Source of the DNA: Pseudoxanthomonas sp. X-1
GTDB lineage: Bacteria > Pseudomonadota > Gammaproteobacteria > Xanthomonadales > Xanthomonadaceae
Assembly (NCBI RefSeq): GCF_020042665.1
Contig: NZ_CP083376.1
Coordinates: 2,516,001-2,580,000 of the forward strand
Direction of reading: 5' to 3'
DNA: 64,000 nt
Shown here: piece by piece, positions 26,488-34,711 of the stretch
Numbering within the stretch: the stretch's first letter is position 1
How the letters are laid out: each line of letters begins with the position of its first letter
The notes under the pieces: generated by a model
What the model was told of the DNA's origin: nothing
The model's input: only the letters and a program-made list of their open reading frames with translations
Database searches by the model: none
Translations under genes and position numbers: made by a program

Positions 26488-27459
26488 GTGCGCCCGGTGC
26501 TGCCCTTCTCCCGCTTCGCCAGCTACTTCATCGAGGTCGCCGCCCAGGGCAACCTGCGCAAGGCCGCCGAGGTGCTGCACGTCTCGCCTTCGGCCATCCA
26601 CCGCCAGATCCAGGGCGCCGAGCAGCAGCTGGAGACCGAGCTGTTCGAACGCCTGCCCACCGGCATGAAGCTCACCGCCGCCGGCGAGCTGCTGCTGGGC
26701 GATCTCAAGCGCTGGCGCAAGGAGCACACCCGCACCCTCGAGCGGGTCGGCGACCTGCGCGGCCTGCGCCGCGGCCACGTCAGCATCGCGCTGATCGACG
26801 CACTGAGCGAAGGCTTCGTGCCGCAGCTGCTGGCCGAACTGACCCGCGAATACCCCGGCTTCTCCTTCGACCTGCGCGTGATGGGCAACCGCGTGGCCAG
26901 CGAACTGGTGGCCGCGGCGGAAGTGGATTTCGGCGTGCTGCTGGACCCGGTCGAACACGGCAACCTGGAGGTGCGCACCGCCATCGACATCCCCGTCGGC
27001 GCCGTGCTGCCGCCCGGCCACGCCCTGGCCGATGAAAAGAGCCTGGCGATGAGCCGGCTGCTGGACGAACGCCTGCTGGTGCCCGCCGCACCGCTGGTGA
27101 TCGAGGAACGCACCCGCAGCCTGTATGTGCGCCACGGCGTGGATCCGCGCCGGGTCACCACCTGTAACGACACCCGCCTGATCCGCTCGCTGATCCGCGA
27201 CGGCGGCGGCGTGGGCGTGCTCAGCCTGATCGACGTGGCCGCCGACCTGGAACGCGGCACCCTGGCCTTCGTCCCCCTGCACGGCTGGCAGGCCCGCCCC
27301 CTGCAACTGGCCGTCTGCACCGCCCCCCGCCGCCAGCCCAGCCGCGCCGCACAGCTGGTGCTGGCGCGGGCGGTGAGCGCGGTGCAGGGATTGCCGGCGC
27401 GGTTGGTGGGGAGGCCGCAGAAAGGGTCTAAGCGGAAGTCGGCCAGTTCGAGCACGTGA
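26488..27459 (+). CDS. LysR-family transcriptional regulator of the purine operon
   Basis: A 323-residue LysR regulator. The winged-helix DNA-binding domain is at residues about 6-65 (FIEVAAQGNLRKAAEVLHVS, then QLFERLP-type ending LFERLPTGMKLTAAGE). The effector domain follows, with RVMGNRVASELVAAAEVDFGV. The start is uncertain: GTG 26488 is used, GTG 26497 is equally plausible, and no clear ribosome-binding site precedes either. Position, divergent from hpxDE, matches hpxR in Klebsiella, a LysR activator of hpxDE. The ligand may be a purine such as hypoxanthine or urate; this is inference. The last ~15 residues are basic. Confidence 0.87.
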   Translation: MRPVLPFSRFASYFIEVAAQGNLRKAAEVLHVSPSAIHRQIQGAEQQLETELFERLPTGMKLTAAGELLLGDLKRWRKEHTRTLERVGDLRGLRRGHVSIALIDALSEGFVPQLLAELTREYPGFSFDLRVMGNRVASELVAAAEVDFGVLLDPVEHGNLEVRTAIDIPVGAVLPPGHALADEKSLAMSRLLDERLLVPAAPLVIEERTRSLYVRHGVDPRRVTTCNDTRLIRSLIRDGGGVGVLSLIDVAADLERGTLAFVPLHGWQARPLQLAVCTAPRRQPSRAAQLVLARAVSAVQGLPARLVGRPQKGSKRKSASSST

Positions 27460-27528
27460 ACCCCTGACGCTCGGGTCGAACAAGCGCCCTCTGACTCCTC
27501 GCGCCCCCAGCGCAGCACGTCGTATCGG

Positions 27529-28293
27529 CTAACGCGGTGTAACGAACCGATCCTTCTCGATGCACTCGCCCGCCCCCAACCTTGTACAGGGCCATAGCTG
27601 CATGGGCACGGTGTCGGTGAGGATGAAGCGATTGCCGGCCCAGCGCAGGAATCCACCATGGACCAGATATCCGTCCTGAAGCGTGCGGGAATCTTCCGGC
27701 AGCCCCCTGTCTGGATCTGCTTCAGCAAGCCAGCGCAAGACGGGCGTACGTCCAAGCAGCGCGGTTTCGGCGTAGAGCTCGCTGGCGCCAGCAGCTTGAT
27801 ACTTGGCCATGGCTGCCGGGCTTATCAGGACATGTTTGCTGGTGATGCTGGAGGTTACGTCGACAGGCTTCCCGCCACGCGTGACCATGTACGCACGCAT
27901 GCCCGAGGTGGTTACCGGGCACCCGTTAAGTTGCACCAGATAGCCGGTGAGGCCGTCCGTGCCAGAGAACGAACGGATCCAGTAGCGGTACTTCGTCCCG
28001 GTGGTGTCAGACGCCAGATACTCCCCGGTTGGCCGACCGGATCGGTCCAGGACAGGCTCGACAACGGCCTGGCGCCCGATGCTGGAGCATCCCAGATCCG
28101 CAAGCAACGCACGGGCAGGTGCCGGTAATTCACCCAGGCTCCCATTGATGCTGCTGCCGGAAGCATCCGGAATACCCGGCAGTGCCTGGGCGAGAGGAGG
28201 CTGAGGCCGTCTCGATCCGGAGGCGGCGGTTGAGCAGGCGCTCGCTATCGCAAGTGCGAGCATGAAGACAGCAATGCCTGGACGGCTGATCAT
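27529..28293 (-). CDS. Lipoprotein, putative immunity protein (X-Tfi) to the adjacent secretion effector
   Basis: A 254-residue lipoprotein: hydrophobic signal and lipobox ending at Cys20 (LALAIASAC), followed by Ser, which would favour the outer membrane. The mature part has five further cysteines and no motif I recognise. Its ATG lies 3 bp after the effector stop, with GGAGG upstream inside the effector gene, so they are coupled. Immunity proteins to Xanthomonadales type IV effectors are typically periplasmic lipoproteins encoded right next to the effector; hence the assignment, which is contextual. The base composition is visibly less G+C-rich than neighbouring operons. Confidence 0.72.
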   Translation of the reverse strand: MISRPGIAVFMLALAIASACSTAASGSRRPQPPLAQALPGIPDASGSSINGSLGELPAPARALLADLGCSSIGRQAVVEPVLDRSGRPTGEYLASDTTGTKYRYWIRSFSGTDGLTGYLVQLNGCPVTTSGMRAYMVTRGGKPVDVTSSITSKHVLISPAAMAKYQAAGASELYAETALLGRTPVLRWLAEADPDRGLPEDSRTLQDGYLVHGGFLRWAGNRFILTDTVPMQLWPCTRLGAGECIEKDRFVTPR

Positions 28294-28296
28294 GGA

Positions 28297-29718
28297 TTAG
28301 CGTCCTCCGATGGCAGGCGCATCGGGCTGGGGTGCCTGCTGGACTGGTGCAGGCGGCCAAGCAGGATGCTCGCGGCTTTGCTGCTGCAGCTGTTGCAGGC
28401 TCGTTTCGACCGGTGTGTCGGTAACGGCCGCAGCATTGACGCCAACCCGCAGCGCGGCTGGATCACCTGGACGACCCTGCAGCATAAAGAGCGTTTCCCC
28501 AGCGGCGCGGCCACCAACGGCATTGCTAGCGACCAGCTGATCCACGCGGGTCATGCCGGCGGCCTTTGCCTCGTAGAGCATTTGCAGGCTGTAGTCATCG
28601 GAGCGATGCGCGTACTGTCCGCCCATAGCCTGCAGGCGCGTGCTGATCTGCTGCTGCAGCCCGTGATCTGGATGTCCGGGCTGTCGAGGGTCGTCGTGAC
28701 CTTCCACCGGCTGCCTGCCACCCATGTCCTGGACATGGTCTGGCGAAACTGAAGACAACACGTACTGCCAGCGGTTCTGGTCCGGATTTCCACGCACGGT
28801 TTGGACGAAAGTGTCGTACTCGTTACCACCGATCGTCTGACAGCCTGCAGAATCGGTATTTAACCTGCTACCACGATGGATCTTGAAGGTGTCGTTCAGA
28901 TCCTGGACGCCATGGGTATCCCGGGCATCAAACCATCCATCGCCATTGCTGTCCCGCTCCACCCGATTTGCGCCCGCAGCGATCGCTTCCGCCGAAGGGC
29001 GCATCGCCCATTCGGTGGCTTTTCGATACGGGTGTTGGGCCGGCATCATTTCCGTGGTGCCTTCCGCCAGACGGCCCATGTCCGCAATACGGTCGCCATT
29101 GACGTCAGCGCCTTCCGTCTTCGCTCTCGTGAGCACATCCTCGAACCCCTGACTGCGTGGATTCGTCTTGGCATGGCCATCGTACTGCGCGGTGGGGTCG
29201 GTGGTGACCGTGTTGAATTCGCGCGCATGTCGACCTCCCTGTTGGTCATTCCAGAGCACGACGATGCGATCGTTGTAGTCGCCCTGACCACGTCGCACCG
29301 TCGTCCTGTCTTCCTGACGCAACCCAAGGATGACCCGCTCGTGATTGGCCAACGCGTCGGTCGCCGCTGGCTCGCCGCGCGTGGCCACGATGCTTGCGTA
29401 GACGTCGAACTGCTGAGCCTGGGGCAAGTCCCTGGTCTCTTCAACGGAGGGCATGCGCGGAGGTCGCGCGGCTTCGTTCAAGCGCCGCAACATCGGCTGC
29501 ACCACCTCGCTGTCCACTGCCCGCACGCCGCCGGGCTGGCGGAGTGCGGCCAATTCAGCGGCACCGCGTACCGACACATAGCGATCAAGGGATTCCTGCA
29601 CGACTGGCGCCTGGTCGCTCCGAAGCGCTTCGAGCCTGGCGGCGGCCTGCCTGGCCTGCTGCTGTTGAAGCAGCGCGACGACTTCATTGGCTGAAACGTC
29701 GATATCAATCTCGGGCAT
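28297..29718 (-). CDS. Putative type IV secretion effector (X-Tfe) with XVIPCD and cell-wall hydrolase-like domain
   Basis: A 473-residue protein without signal peptide. The C-terminal part (residues about 347-473) has the XVIPCD pattern: GHPDHGLQQQI, then AKAAGMTRVDQLVASN, FMLQGRPGDPAALRV, VETSLQQLQQQSREH and a Pro/Gln-rich end. XVIPCD recruits effectors to VirD4 of the bacterium-killing type IV system in Xanthomonas. The N-terminal half is helical (1-110). The middle carries two EF-hand-like calcium loops (DVNGDRIAD at 205-213, DSNGDGWFDARD at 256-267) and His281 with Cys293 in KIHRGS and DSAGCQTI, reminiscent of L,D-transpeptidase-like catalytic pairs. AAGGAT precedes ATG 29718. The type IV machinery itself is not in the window. 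Confidence 0.82.
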   Translation of the reverse strand: MPEIDIDVSANEVVALLQQQQARQAAARLEALRSDQAPVVQESLDRYVSVRGAAELAALRQPGGVRAVDSEVVQPMLRRLNEAARPPRMPSVEETRDLPQAQQFDVYASIVATRGEPAATDALANHERVILGLRQEDRTTVRRGQGDYNDRIVVLWNDQQGGRHAREFNTVTTDPTAQYDGHAKTNPRSQGFEDVLTRAKTEGADVNGDRIADMGRLAEGTTEMMPAQHPYRKATEWAMRPSAEAIAAGANRVERDSNGDGWFDARDTHGVQDLNDTFKIHRGSRLNTDSAGCQTIGGNEYDTFVQTVRGNPDQNRWQYVLSSVSPDHVQDMGGRQPVEGHDDPRQPGHPDHGLQQQISTRLQAMGGQYAHRSDDYSLQMLYEAKAAGMTRVDQLVASNAVGGRAAGETLFMLQGRPGDPAALRVGVNAAAVTDTPVETSLQQLQQQSREHPAWPPAPVQQAPQPDAPAIGGR

Positions 29719-29967
29719 GGCTCGATCCTTGAGAGCACCGGAAAGTACATGCCGAGTCTACGTCGATTCGAAAAGCAGCGTACACATCGCAATCAGGGTG
29801 AATCGTCCGGACATTCGTATGGTTGTCTCGCGCGTTACACCGTGCGGGTGCGGCACAGCCCTGCAGGAGGATTGTGCGCCGCACCAACCCCGGCTAAGTT
29901 CATCGCTCACCCCCCATCGAGCTCAGCGATATCCCGCGCCCTGCCCTCGCCTTCGCCGATCGATGCC

Positions 29968-31281
29968 GTGCCGCCGGCGGGGCCGCTGTGGCTGCTGGCG
30001 ATCCAGCATGTGCTGGTGATGTATGCCGGGGCGGTGGCGGTGCCGTTGATCGTGGCCGGGGGGCTGCATCTGTCGCGCGAGGACACGGCCTTCCTGGTCA
30101 GTGCGGACCTGTTCTGCTGCGGGCTGGCGACGCTGGTGCAGTCGCTGGGGCTCGGCGGCTTCGGCATCCGTCTGCCGGTAGTGATGGCGGCCACCTTCGC
30201 CAGCGTGGGGCCGATGATCGCCATCGGCGGCAATCCGGCGCTGGGCCTGCCCTATGTCTTCGGCGCCAATCTGGTCGCCGGCGTGGTCGGCATCCTGGCC
30301 GCGCCACTGATCGGGCGGCTGCTGCGGCTGTTCCCGCCGGTGGTCACCGGCACGGTCATCACGGTGATCGGGCTGACCCTGGTCGGGGTGGCGGTGAACT
30401 GGGCCGCCGGCGGCGTGGGCGCGGCCGACTACGGCGCGCCGATCAATCTGGGTCTGGCCGCGGTGGTGCTGCTGGGCGTGCTGGCGCTGCTGCGGCATGG
30501 GCGCGGCTTTATCGCCAACATCGGCGTGCTGCTGGGGCTGGCCGGCGGCATGGTCGTCGCTGCCCTGGCCGGGCACGTGGATGTGAGCGGCCTGCGCGAG
30601 GCGGCGTGGCTGGCGCCAGTGCTGCCTTTCCACTTCGGCGCACCGAAGTTCGAACTATGGTCCAGCGTGACGATGTGCGTGGTGCTGTTCATCGTGTTCG
30701 TCGAATCCACCGGCATGTTCCTGGCGCTGGGCGACATCGTGCAGCGCCCGGTGGATCGCCCGGCGCTGGTGCGCGGGCTGCGCGTGGACGGGCTAGCCAC
30801 CCTGCTGGGCGGGGTGTTCAACGCCTTCCCCGATACCTCGTACTCGCAGAACATCGGGCTCGTCGCGCTGACCGGCGTGCGCAGCCGCTGGGTGTGCGTG
30901 CTGGCCGGCACGATCCTGATCGTGCTGGGGCTGGTGCCCAAGCTGGCGGTGCTGGTCGCCGCTGTGCCGCCGGCCGTGCTGGGCGGCGCGGGGCTGGTGA
31001 TGTTCGGCATGGTCACCGCCAACGGCATCCGCGTGCTGGGGCTGGTGGACTTCCAGCGCCAGCGGCACAACCTGCTGATCGTCGCGGTCGGCGTGGGCCT
31101 GGCGATGGCGCCGGTGGCCGCGCCGGCCGTATTCGATCAACTGCCCAAGGCGCTGGCGCCGCTGCTGCACAGTGGCATCGCCCTGGCCACGCTGGCCTGC
31201 GTGGCGCTGAACCTGTGGTTCAACGGCCTGGGCGGCGCGCGCCCCTCCGAACCGCTGTCGCCCGAGTCGCCGCACGCCTGA
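29968..31281 (+). CDS. Xanthine/urate permease (NCS2 family)
   Basis: A 437-residue inner-membrane purine:cation symporter with about 12-14 helices. LLAIQHVLVMYAGAVAVPLIVAG is the family start, FVESTGMFLALGDI (about residue 235-250) is the NCS2 signature with its key Glu, and a NAFPDTSYSQNIGLVALTGV motif follows. Its place in front of puuE and uraD points to urate or xanthine. The start is unclear: GTG 29968 has no ribosome-binding site and would leave a very short tail; the frame is open to 29749, and a TTG at 29872 follows AGGAGG, but only 1 bp away. The stop overlaps the next ATG (TGATG). Confidence 0.88.
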   Translation: MPPAGPLWLLAIQHVLVMYAGAVAVPLIVAGGLHLSREDTAFLVSADLFCCGLATLVQSLGLGGFGIRLPVVMAATFASVGPMIAIGGNPALGLPYVFGANLVAGVVGILAAPLIGRLLRLFPPVVTGTVITVIGLTLVGVAVNWAAGGVGAADYGAPINLGLAAVVLLGVLALLRHGRGFIANIGVLLGLAGGMVVAALAGHVDVSGLREAAWLAPVLPFHFGAPKFELWSSVTMCVVLFIVFVESTGMFLALGDIVQRPVDRPALVRGLRVDGLATLLGGVFNAFPDTSYSQNIGLVALTGVRSRWVCVLAGTILIVLGLVPKLAVLVAAVPPAVLGGAGLVMFGMVTANGIRVLGLVDFQRQRHNLLIVAVGVGLAMAPVAAPAVFDQLPKALAPLLHSGIALATLACVALNLWFNGLGGARPSEPLSPESPHA

Positions 31282-31811
31282 TGCCCGCACCTGCGATCCG
31301 CCCCTGGCAGCCGGCCGACCGCGATGCGGTGGGCGCACTGATCGTCGACATCCAGCGCGGCGAGTTCGGCCTGGACATCGACCTGGCCGCGCAGCCGGAC
31401 CTGATCGATGTGGAAGGCTTCTACGGCCAGGGCCAAGGCGGCTTCTGGGTCGCCGAGGACGCGGGCCGGATCGTGGGCAGCATCGGCCTGCGCGATATCG
31501 GCGAGGGCGAGGCCGCGCTGCGCAAGATGTTCGTGGCGGCCAGCCATCGCGGCCACGCGCACGGCGTGGCGCCACGCCTACTGGCCACGCTGCTGGCGCA
31601 TGCGCAGGCCCGCGAACTGCGCGCGATCTACCTGGGCACCACCGACCGCTTCCTCGCCGCGCACCGCTTCTACGAGAAGCATGGCTTTGCGCCGATCGCG
31701 CGCGAGGCGCTGCCGCCGCGCTTCCCGCTGATGGCGGTGGACTCGCGCTTTTACGTGCGCCGTCTGGCCCCCCATGAGCCAGCGCTTCAATTCGGCGCCG
31801 CACCTTCCTAG
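31281..31811 (+). CDS. GNAT family acetyltransferase in the purine operon
   Basis: A 176-residue GNAT protein. Acetyl-CoA-binding elements are ALRKMFVAASHRGHAHGVAP and YLGTTDRFLAAHRFYEKHGF. It overlaps the permease stop (TGATG) and lies 29 bp before puuE, so it is part of the same operon. A role in purine catabolism is not known to me; it may be a hitchhiker or may acetylate a pathway by-product. It is not a close copy of the GNAT at 1505, although the layout is alike. Confidence 0.8.
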   Translation: MPAPAIRPWQPADRDAVGALIVDIQRGEFGLDIDLAAQPDLIDVEGFYGQGQGGFWVAEDAGRIVGSIGLRDIGEGEAALRKMFVAASHRGHAHGVAPRLLATLLAHAQARELRAIYLGTTDRFLAAHRFYEKHGFAPIAREALPPRFPLMAVDSRFYVRRLAPHEPALQFGAAPS

Positions 31812-31840
31812 AGTGGGCCATCCCCAGGAGAACCCCCGCG

Positions 31841-32779
31841 ATGCCCGATCCGAGCCTGCCCTACCCCCGCGACCTGATCGGTTACGGACGCCATGCGCCG
31901 CATGCCGACTGGCCCGGCGGTGCGCGGATCGCGGTGCAGTTCGTGCTCAATTACGAGGAAGGCGGCGAGAACAACGTCCTGCATGGCGACGCCGGGTCGG
32001 AGCAGTTCCTCAGCGAGATCGTCGGCGCGGCCTCGTATCCGGCGCGGCACATGAGCATGGAGTCGATCTACGAGTACGGTTCGCGCGTGGGCGTGTGGCG
32101 GATCCTGCGCGAATTCGAACGGCGCGGCCTGCCGCTGACGGTGTTCGGCGTGGCCATGGCGATGGCGCGCCACCCCGAGGCCACCGCAGCCTTCGTCGAG
32201 CTCGGCCATGAAGTGGCCAGCCACGGCTGGCGCTGGATCCACTACCAGGACATGGACCCGGCCACCGAGCGCGGACACCTGCAGCGTGCGGTCGAGCTGC
32301 ACACGCGGCTGACCGGCAGTGCGCCGCTGGGCTGGTACACCGGGCGCGACAGTCCCAACACGCGGCGGCTGGTGGTCGAGCACGGCGGCTTCGCCTACGA
32401 CGCGGACTACTACGGCGACGATCTGCCGTTCTGGACCCAGGTCGAGACCGCCGACGGCGCGCGCAAGCCGCATCTGGTGGTGCCCTACACGCTGGACGCC
32501 AACGACATGCGCTTCGCCACCCCACAGGGCTTCAACACCGCCACCCAGTTCTTCGACTACCTGCGCGACAGCTTCGACGTGCTCTACGCCGAGGGCGAGG
32601 ACGCGCCGAAGATGCTCTCGGTGGGCATGCACTGCCGGCTGCTGGGGCGGCCGGGGCGCTTGGTCGCGCTGCAGCGCTTTCTGGACCACATCGCCAAGCA
32701 CGACAAGGTGTGGGTGTGCCGGCGCATCGACATCGCGCGCCACTGGCAGCAGCGGCATCCGTTCGTGGTGGCCGCATGA
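31841..32779 (+). CDS. puuE: Allantoinase PuuE (polysaccharide deacetylase-like fold)
   Basis: A 312-residue cofactor-light allantoinase of the PuuE type, which opens allantoin to allantoate. It has the NodB-like carbohydrate esterase fold, but the opening PRDLIGYGRHAPHADWPGGARI, NYEEGGENNVLHGD, and ASHGWRWIHYQ, then YTGRDSPNTRRLV are specific for PuuE. ATG 31841 is preceded by AGGAG. The stop overlaps uraD (ATGA). A true chitin or polysaccharide deacetylase is unlikely, given these motifs and the neighbours. Confidence 0.95.
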   Translation: MPDPSLPYPRDLIGYGRHAPHADWPGGARIAVQFVLNYEEGGENNVLHGDAGSEQFLSEIVGAASYPARHMSMESIYEYGSRVGVWRILREFERRGLPLTVFGVAMAMARHPEATAAFVELGHEVASHGWRWIHYQDMDPATERGHLQRAVELHTRLTGSAPLGWYTGRDSPNTRRLVVEHGGFAYDADYYGDDLPFWTQVETADGARKPHLVVPYTLDANDMRFATPQGFNTATQFFDYLRDSFDVLYAEGEDAPKMLSVGMHCRLLGRPGRLVALQRFLDHIAKHDKVWVCRRIDIARHWQQRHPFVVAA

Positions 32780-33285
32780 TCGCCCTGGCCGAACTCAACG
32801 CCTTGCCGCGCGATGCCTTCATCGGCGCGCTGGCGGGCATCTTCGAACACTCGCCCTGGGTGCCGGCCGGCGTCGCGGCCACGCGGCCCTATCCCTCGCG
32901 CGAGGCGCTGCATGCGGCCATGTGCCAGGTGGTGCGCGAGGCCGGCGTCGAGGCGCAGCTCGGCCTGATCCGCGCCCACCCCGAGCTGGCCGGCAAGGCG
33001 GCCATCGCCGGCGAGCTCACCGCGCATTCGGCCAGCGAGCAGCGTGGCGCCGGCCTGGACCAGTGCACGCCCGCCGAGTACGCCGACCTGGTGGAGCTCA
33101 ACCGCCGCTATCGCGAACGGCACGGCTTTCCCTTCATCCTGGCCGTGCGCGGCCACACGCGCGCCAGCATCATCGCCGCGCTGCGCCAGCGCGTGGAGCA
33201 GCCGACCGAGGTGGAGATCGCCACCTGTCTGGAACAGATCGAGAAGATCGCCAGGCTGCGCCTGGACGATCTGGTCGCAGATTGA
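32776..33285 (+). CDS. uraD: OHCU decarboxylase
   Basis: A 169-residue all-helical enzyme that decarboxylates 2-oxo-4-hydroxy-4-carboxy-5-ureidoimidazoline to S-allantoin. The catalytic His lies in LIRAHPELAGKAA (about residue 68), and EYADLVELNRRYRERHGFPF plus ILAVRGHT is the family signature. It acts directly after UraH, which is encoded in the other purine operon, so the two operons must be expressed together. It is last in its operon; a 34-bp palindrome follows. Confidence 0.95.
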   Translation: MIALAELNALPRDAFIGALAGIFEHSPWVPAGVAATRPYPSREALHAAMCQVVREAGVEAQLGLIRAHPELAGKAAIAGELTAHSASEQRGAGLDQCTPAEYADLVELNRRYRERHGFPFILAVRGHTRASIIAALRQRVEQPTEVEIATCLEQIEKIARLRLDDLVAD

Positions 33286-33306
33286 TGGCTTGAAGCGATG
33301 CTTGTT

Positions 33307-33340
33307 CCCTGTGGGAGCCGCCATGGCGGCTCCCACAGGG
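33307..33340. repeat. REP-like perfect 34-bp palindrome
   Basis: The 34 bases form a perfect palindrome around a CCATGG centre, with the same core (GGAGCCGCCATGGCGGCTCC) as the copy after serA. It sits between the convergent uraD and chitinase genes, where it could end transcription from both sides. Confidence 0.85.
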
Positions 33341-33382
33341 CGACTGGAACAAAGGGCCGCCTTCCCTGGCAGCCAGCCCCAC

Positions 33383-34711
33383 TCAGAAACCCAGATCGGT
33401 CAGGAAGCGCTTGGTGTAGGCCAGCACGCCCGGGCCCGTGTAGGAATTGCAGATCGGCGAGGCATAGTCCGACGGCGCCGCGCACGGCGTGTCGCGATCC
33501 AGCGACCAGTGGTGGACGCCGGCCAGGCCGTTCTGCGCGGCATACAACGCCACGGTGTCGACGTCGGCCAGGGTGAAGATCTCATCGGCCGTATCGTTGC
33601 GACCCAGCATCGGCGTCACCTCGATGTGCTGCGGCGCGATGCCGTAGGTGTGACGCAGGTTCTCCACGGCCTTGATGGTCGAGGCTCCCATGTCGCACAG
33701 CCCGCCGCTCTTGAGCACGCAGTTGGAGGCCTGGGCGCGGCCGAAGTCCATCACCATCAGGTTGATCGTGTAGTGCTGCAGGCCGGAGGCCAGCACCGCT
33801 TGGATCACCTGGTTGCCGAGCGCGTTGACGCCGCCGTAGCTGCCGTCCGACGCGGCCAGCGTGGCCAGGGTGAAGGAGAAGCGGATGCCGGGATACTGGC
33901 TCTCGACCACCTTGGCCGCGGCCACCAGCGCATCGGTCTGGGCCTGGGTCTGGCCGCCTTCGATGTCGAAGTCCACGCCGATCATGTGCGGGGTGTAGTA
34001 GCGGGCGATGAAGTTGGCCAGGCCTGTCGCGCTGCCGCAGGTGAAGGTGCCCGAGGCGCCGCCGGTGGAGACGATGTAGTTGACGCCGGCGTTGTTGAGT
34101 ACCGGGATGTTGGCGTTCTTGAAGGCATCGGCCGATACGCCGCCCCAGGTCTCGCTGCCGCAGGTGCCGGTCGCGAAGGCCAGCGTCACCGCCTGCAGGT
34201 TCGGTACCTGGGTGGAGATCAAGCTGCCCGCGCCCGCCACCGGCAACGCGGTGCCGGTGACCTTGGACTGCATGACATTGGTGTTCCAGTTGAGGTTGAT
34301 CGTGACGTCCTTGTAGGGACTGAACACGAAGCTGGGATAGGTCGGGTTGGTCGGCGTTCCGCCGCCACCGCCACCGCCACCACCACCGCCTCCTCCGCCC
34401 CCGCCGCCGGAGGACGAACAGGCCCCCTGCGAGGTCCAGGGCTGGCCCGACCCGGCGCCGCCGTTGTGCGTGGCCGGGTCATCGCCCTGGGTCCACCAGT
34501 TGGCCACGTAGTTGATGCCGCTCTTGCTGGCGGTATTGCCGCCGGTATAGACGGACGAGGCGCTCCATGCCGCCGCGCATGCGGTCTGGGCCTGCGCCGA
34601 CTGCATCGGGACGAAGGTGACGACGGCCGCCGAAGCCAGCGATCCGAGGATGCCGGTGGTGGCGCTTGCGCTGATCAACGACCACAACATCGATTTGCGG
34701 GTGGACTTCAT
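33383..34711 (-). CDS. Secreted chitinase: signal, CBM5/12-like domain, polyglycine linker, GH18 domain
   Basis: A 442-residue exported protein. Signal peptide residues about 1-42; a chitin-binding module (about 45-98) with TACAAAWSASSVYTGG and paired Trp (NWWTQGDDP) plus closing Cys; a linker of 17 glycines (about 102-119); and a GH18 catalytic domain with the DxxDxDxE-type motif VDFDIEGG, giving Asp247, Asp249 and Glu251 as acid/base. It would hydrolyse chitin or GlcNAc oligomers outside the cell. GGAGAGAG precedes ATG 34711. A LacI-type operator-like palindrome lies upstream. The GH18 type looks closer to ChiC/ChiD-like enzymes than to large ChiA. Confidence 0.85.
   Translation of the reverse strand: MKSTRKSMLWSLISASATTGILGSLASAAVVTFVPMQSAQAQTACAAAWSASSVYTGGNTASKSGINYVANWWTQGDDPATHNGGAGSGQPWTSQGACSSSGGGGGGGGGGGGGGGGGTPTNPTYPSFVFSPYKDVTINLNWNTNVMQSKVTGTALPVAGAGSLISTQVPNLQAVTLAFATGTCGSETWGGVSADAFKNANIPVLNNAGVNYIVSTGGASGTFTCGSATGLANFIARYYTPHMIGVDFDIEGGQTQAQTDALVAAAKVVESQYPGIRFSFTLATLAASDGSYGGVNALGNQVIQAVLASGLQHYTINLMVMDFGRAQASNCVLKSGGLCDMGASTIKAVENLRHTYGIAPQHIEVTPMLGRNDTADEIFTLADVDTVALYAAQNGLAGVHHWSLDRDTPCAAPSDYASPICNSYTGPGVLAYTKRFLTDLGF

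Noticed and set aside
31841..32779. Polysaccharide or chitin deacetylase
   Set aside because: The sequence carries PuuE-specific motifs and overlaps uraD.
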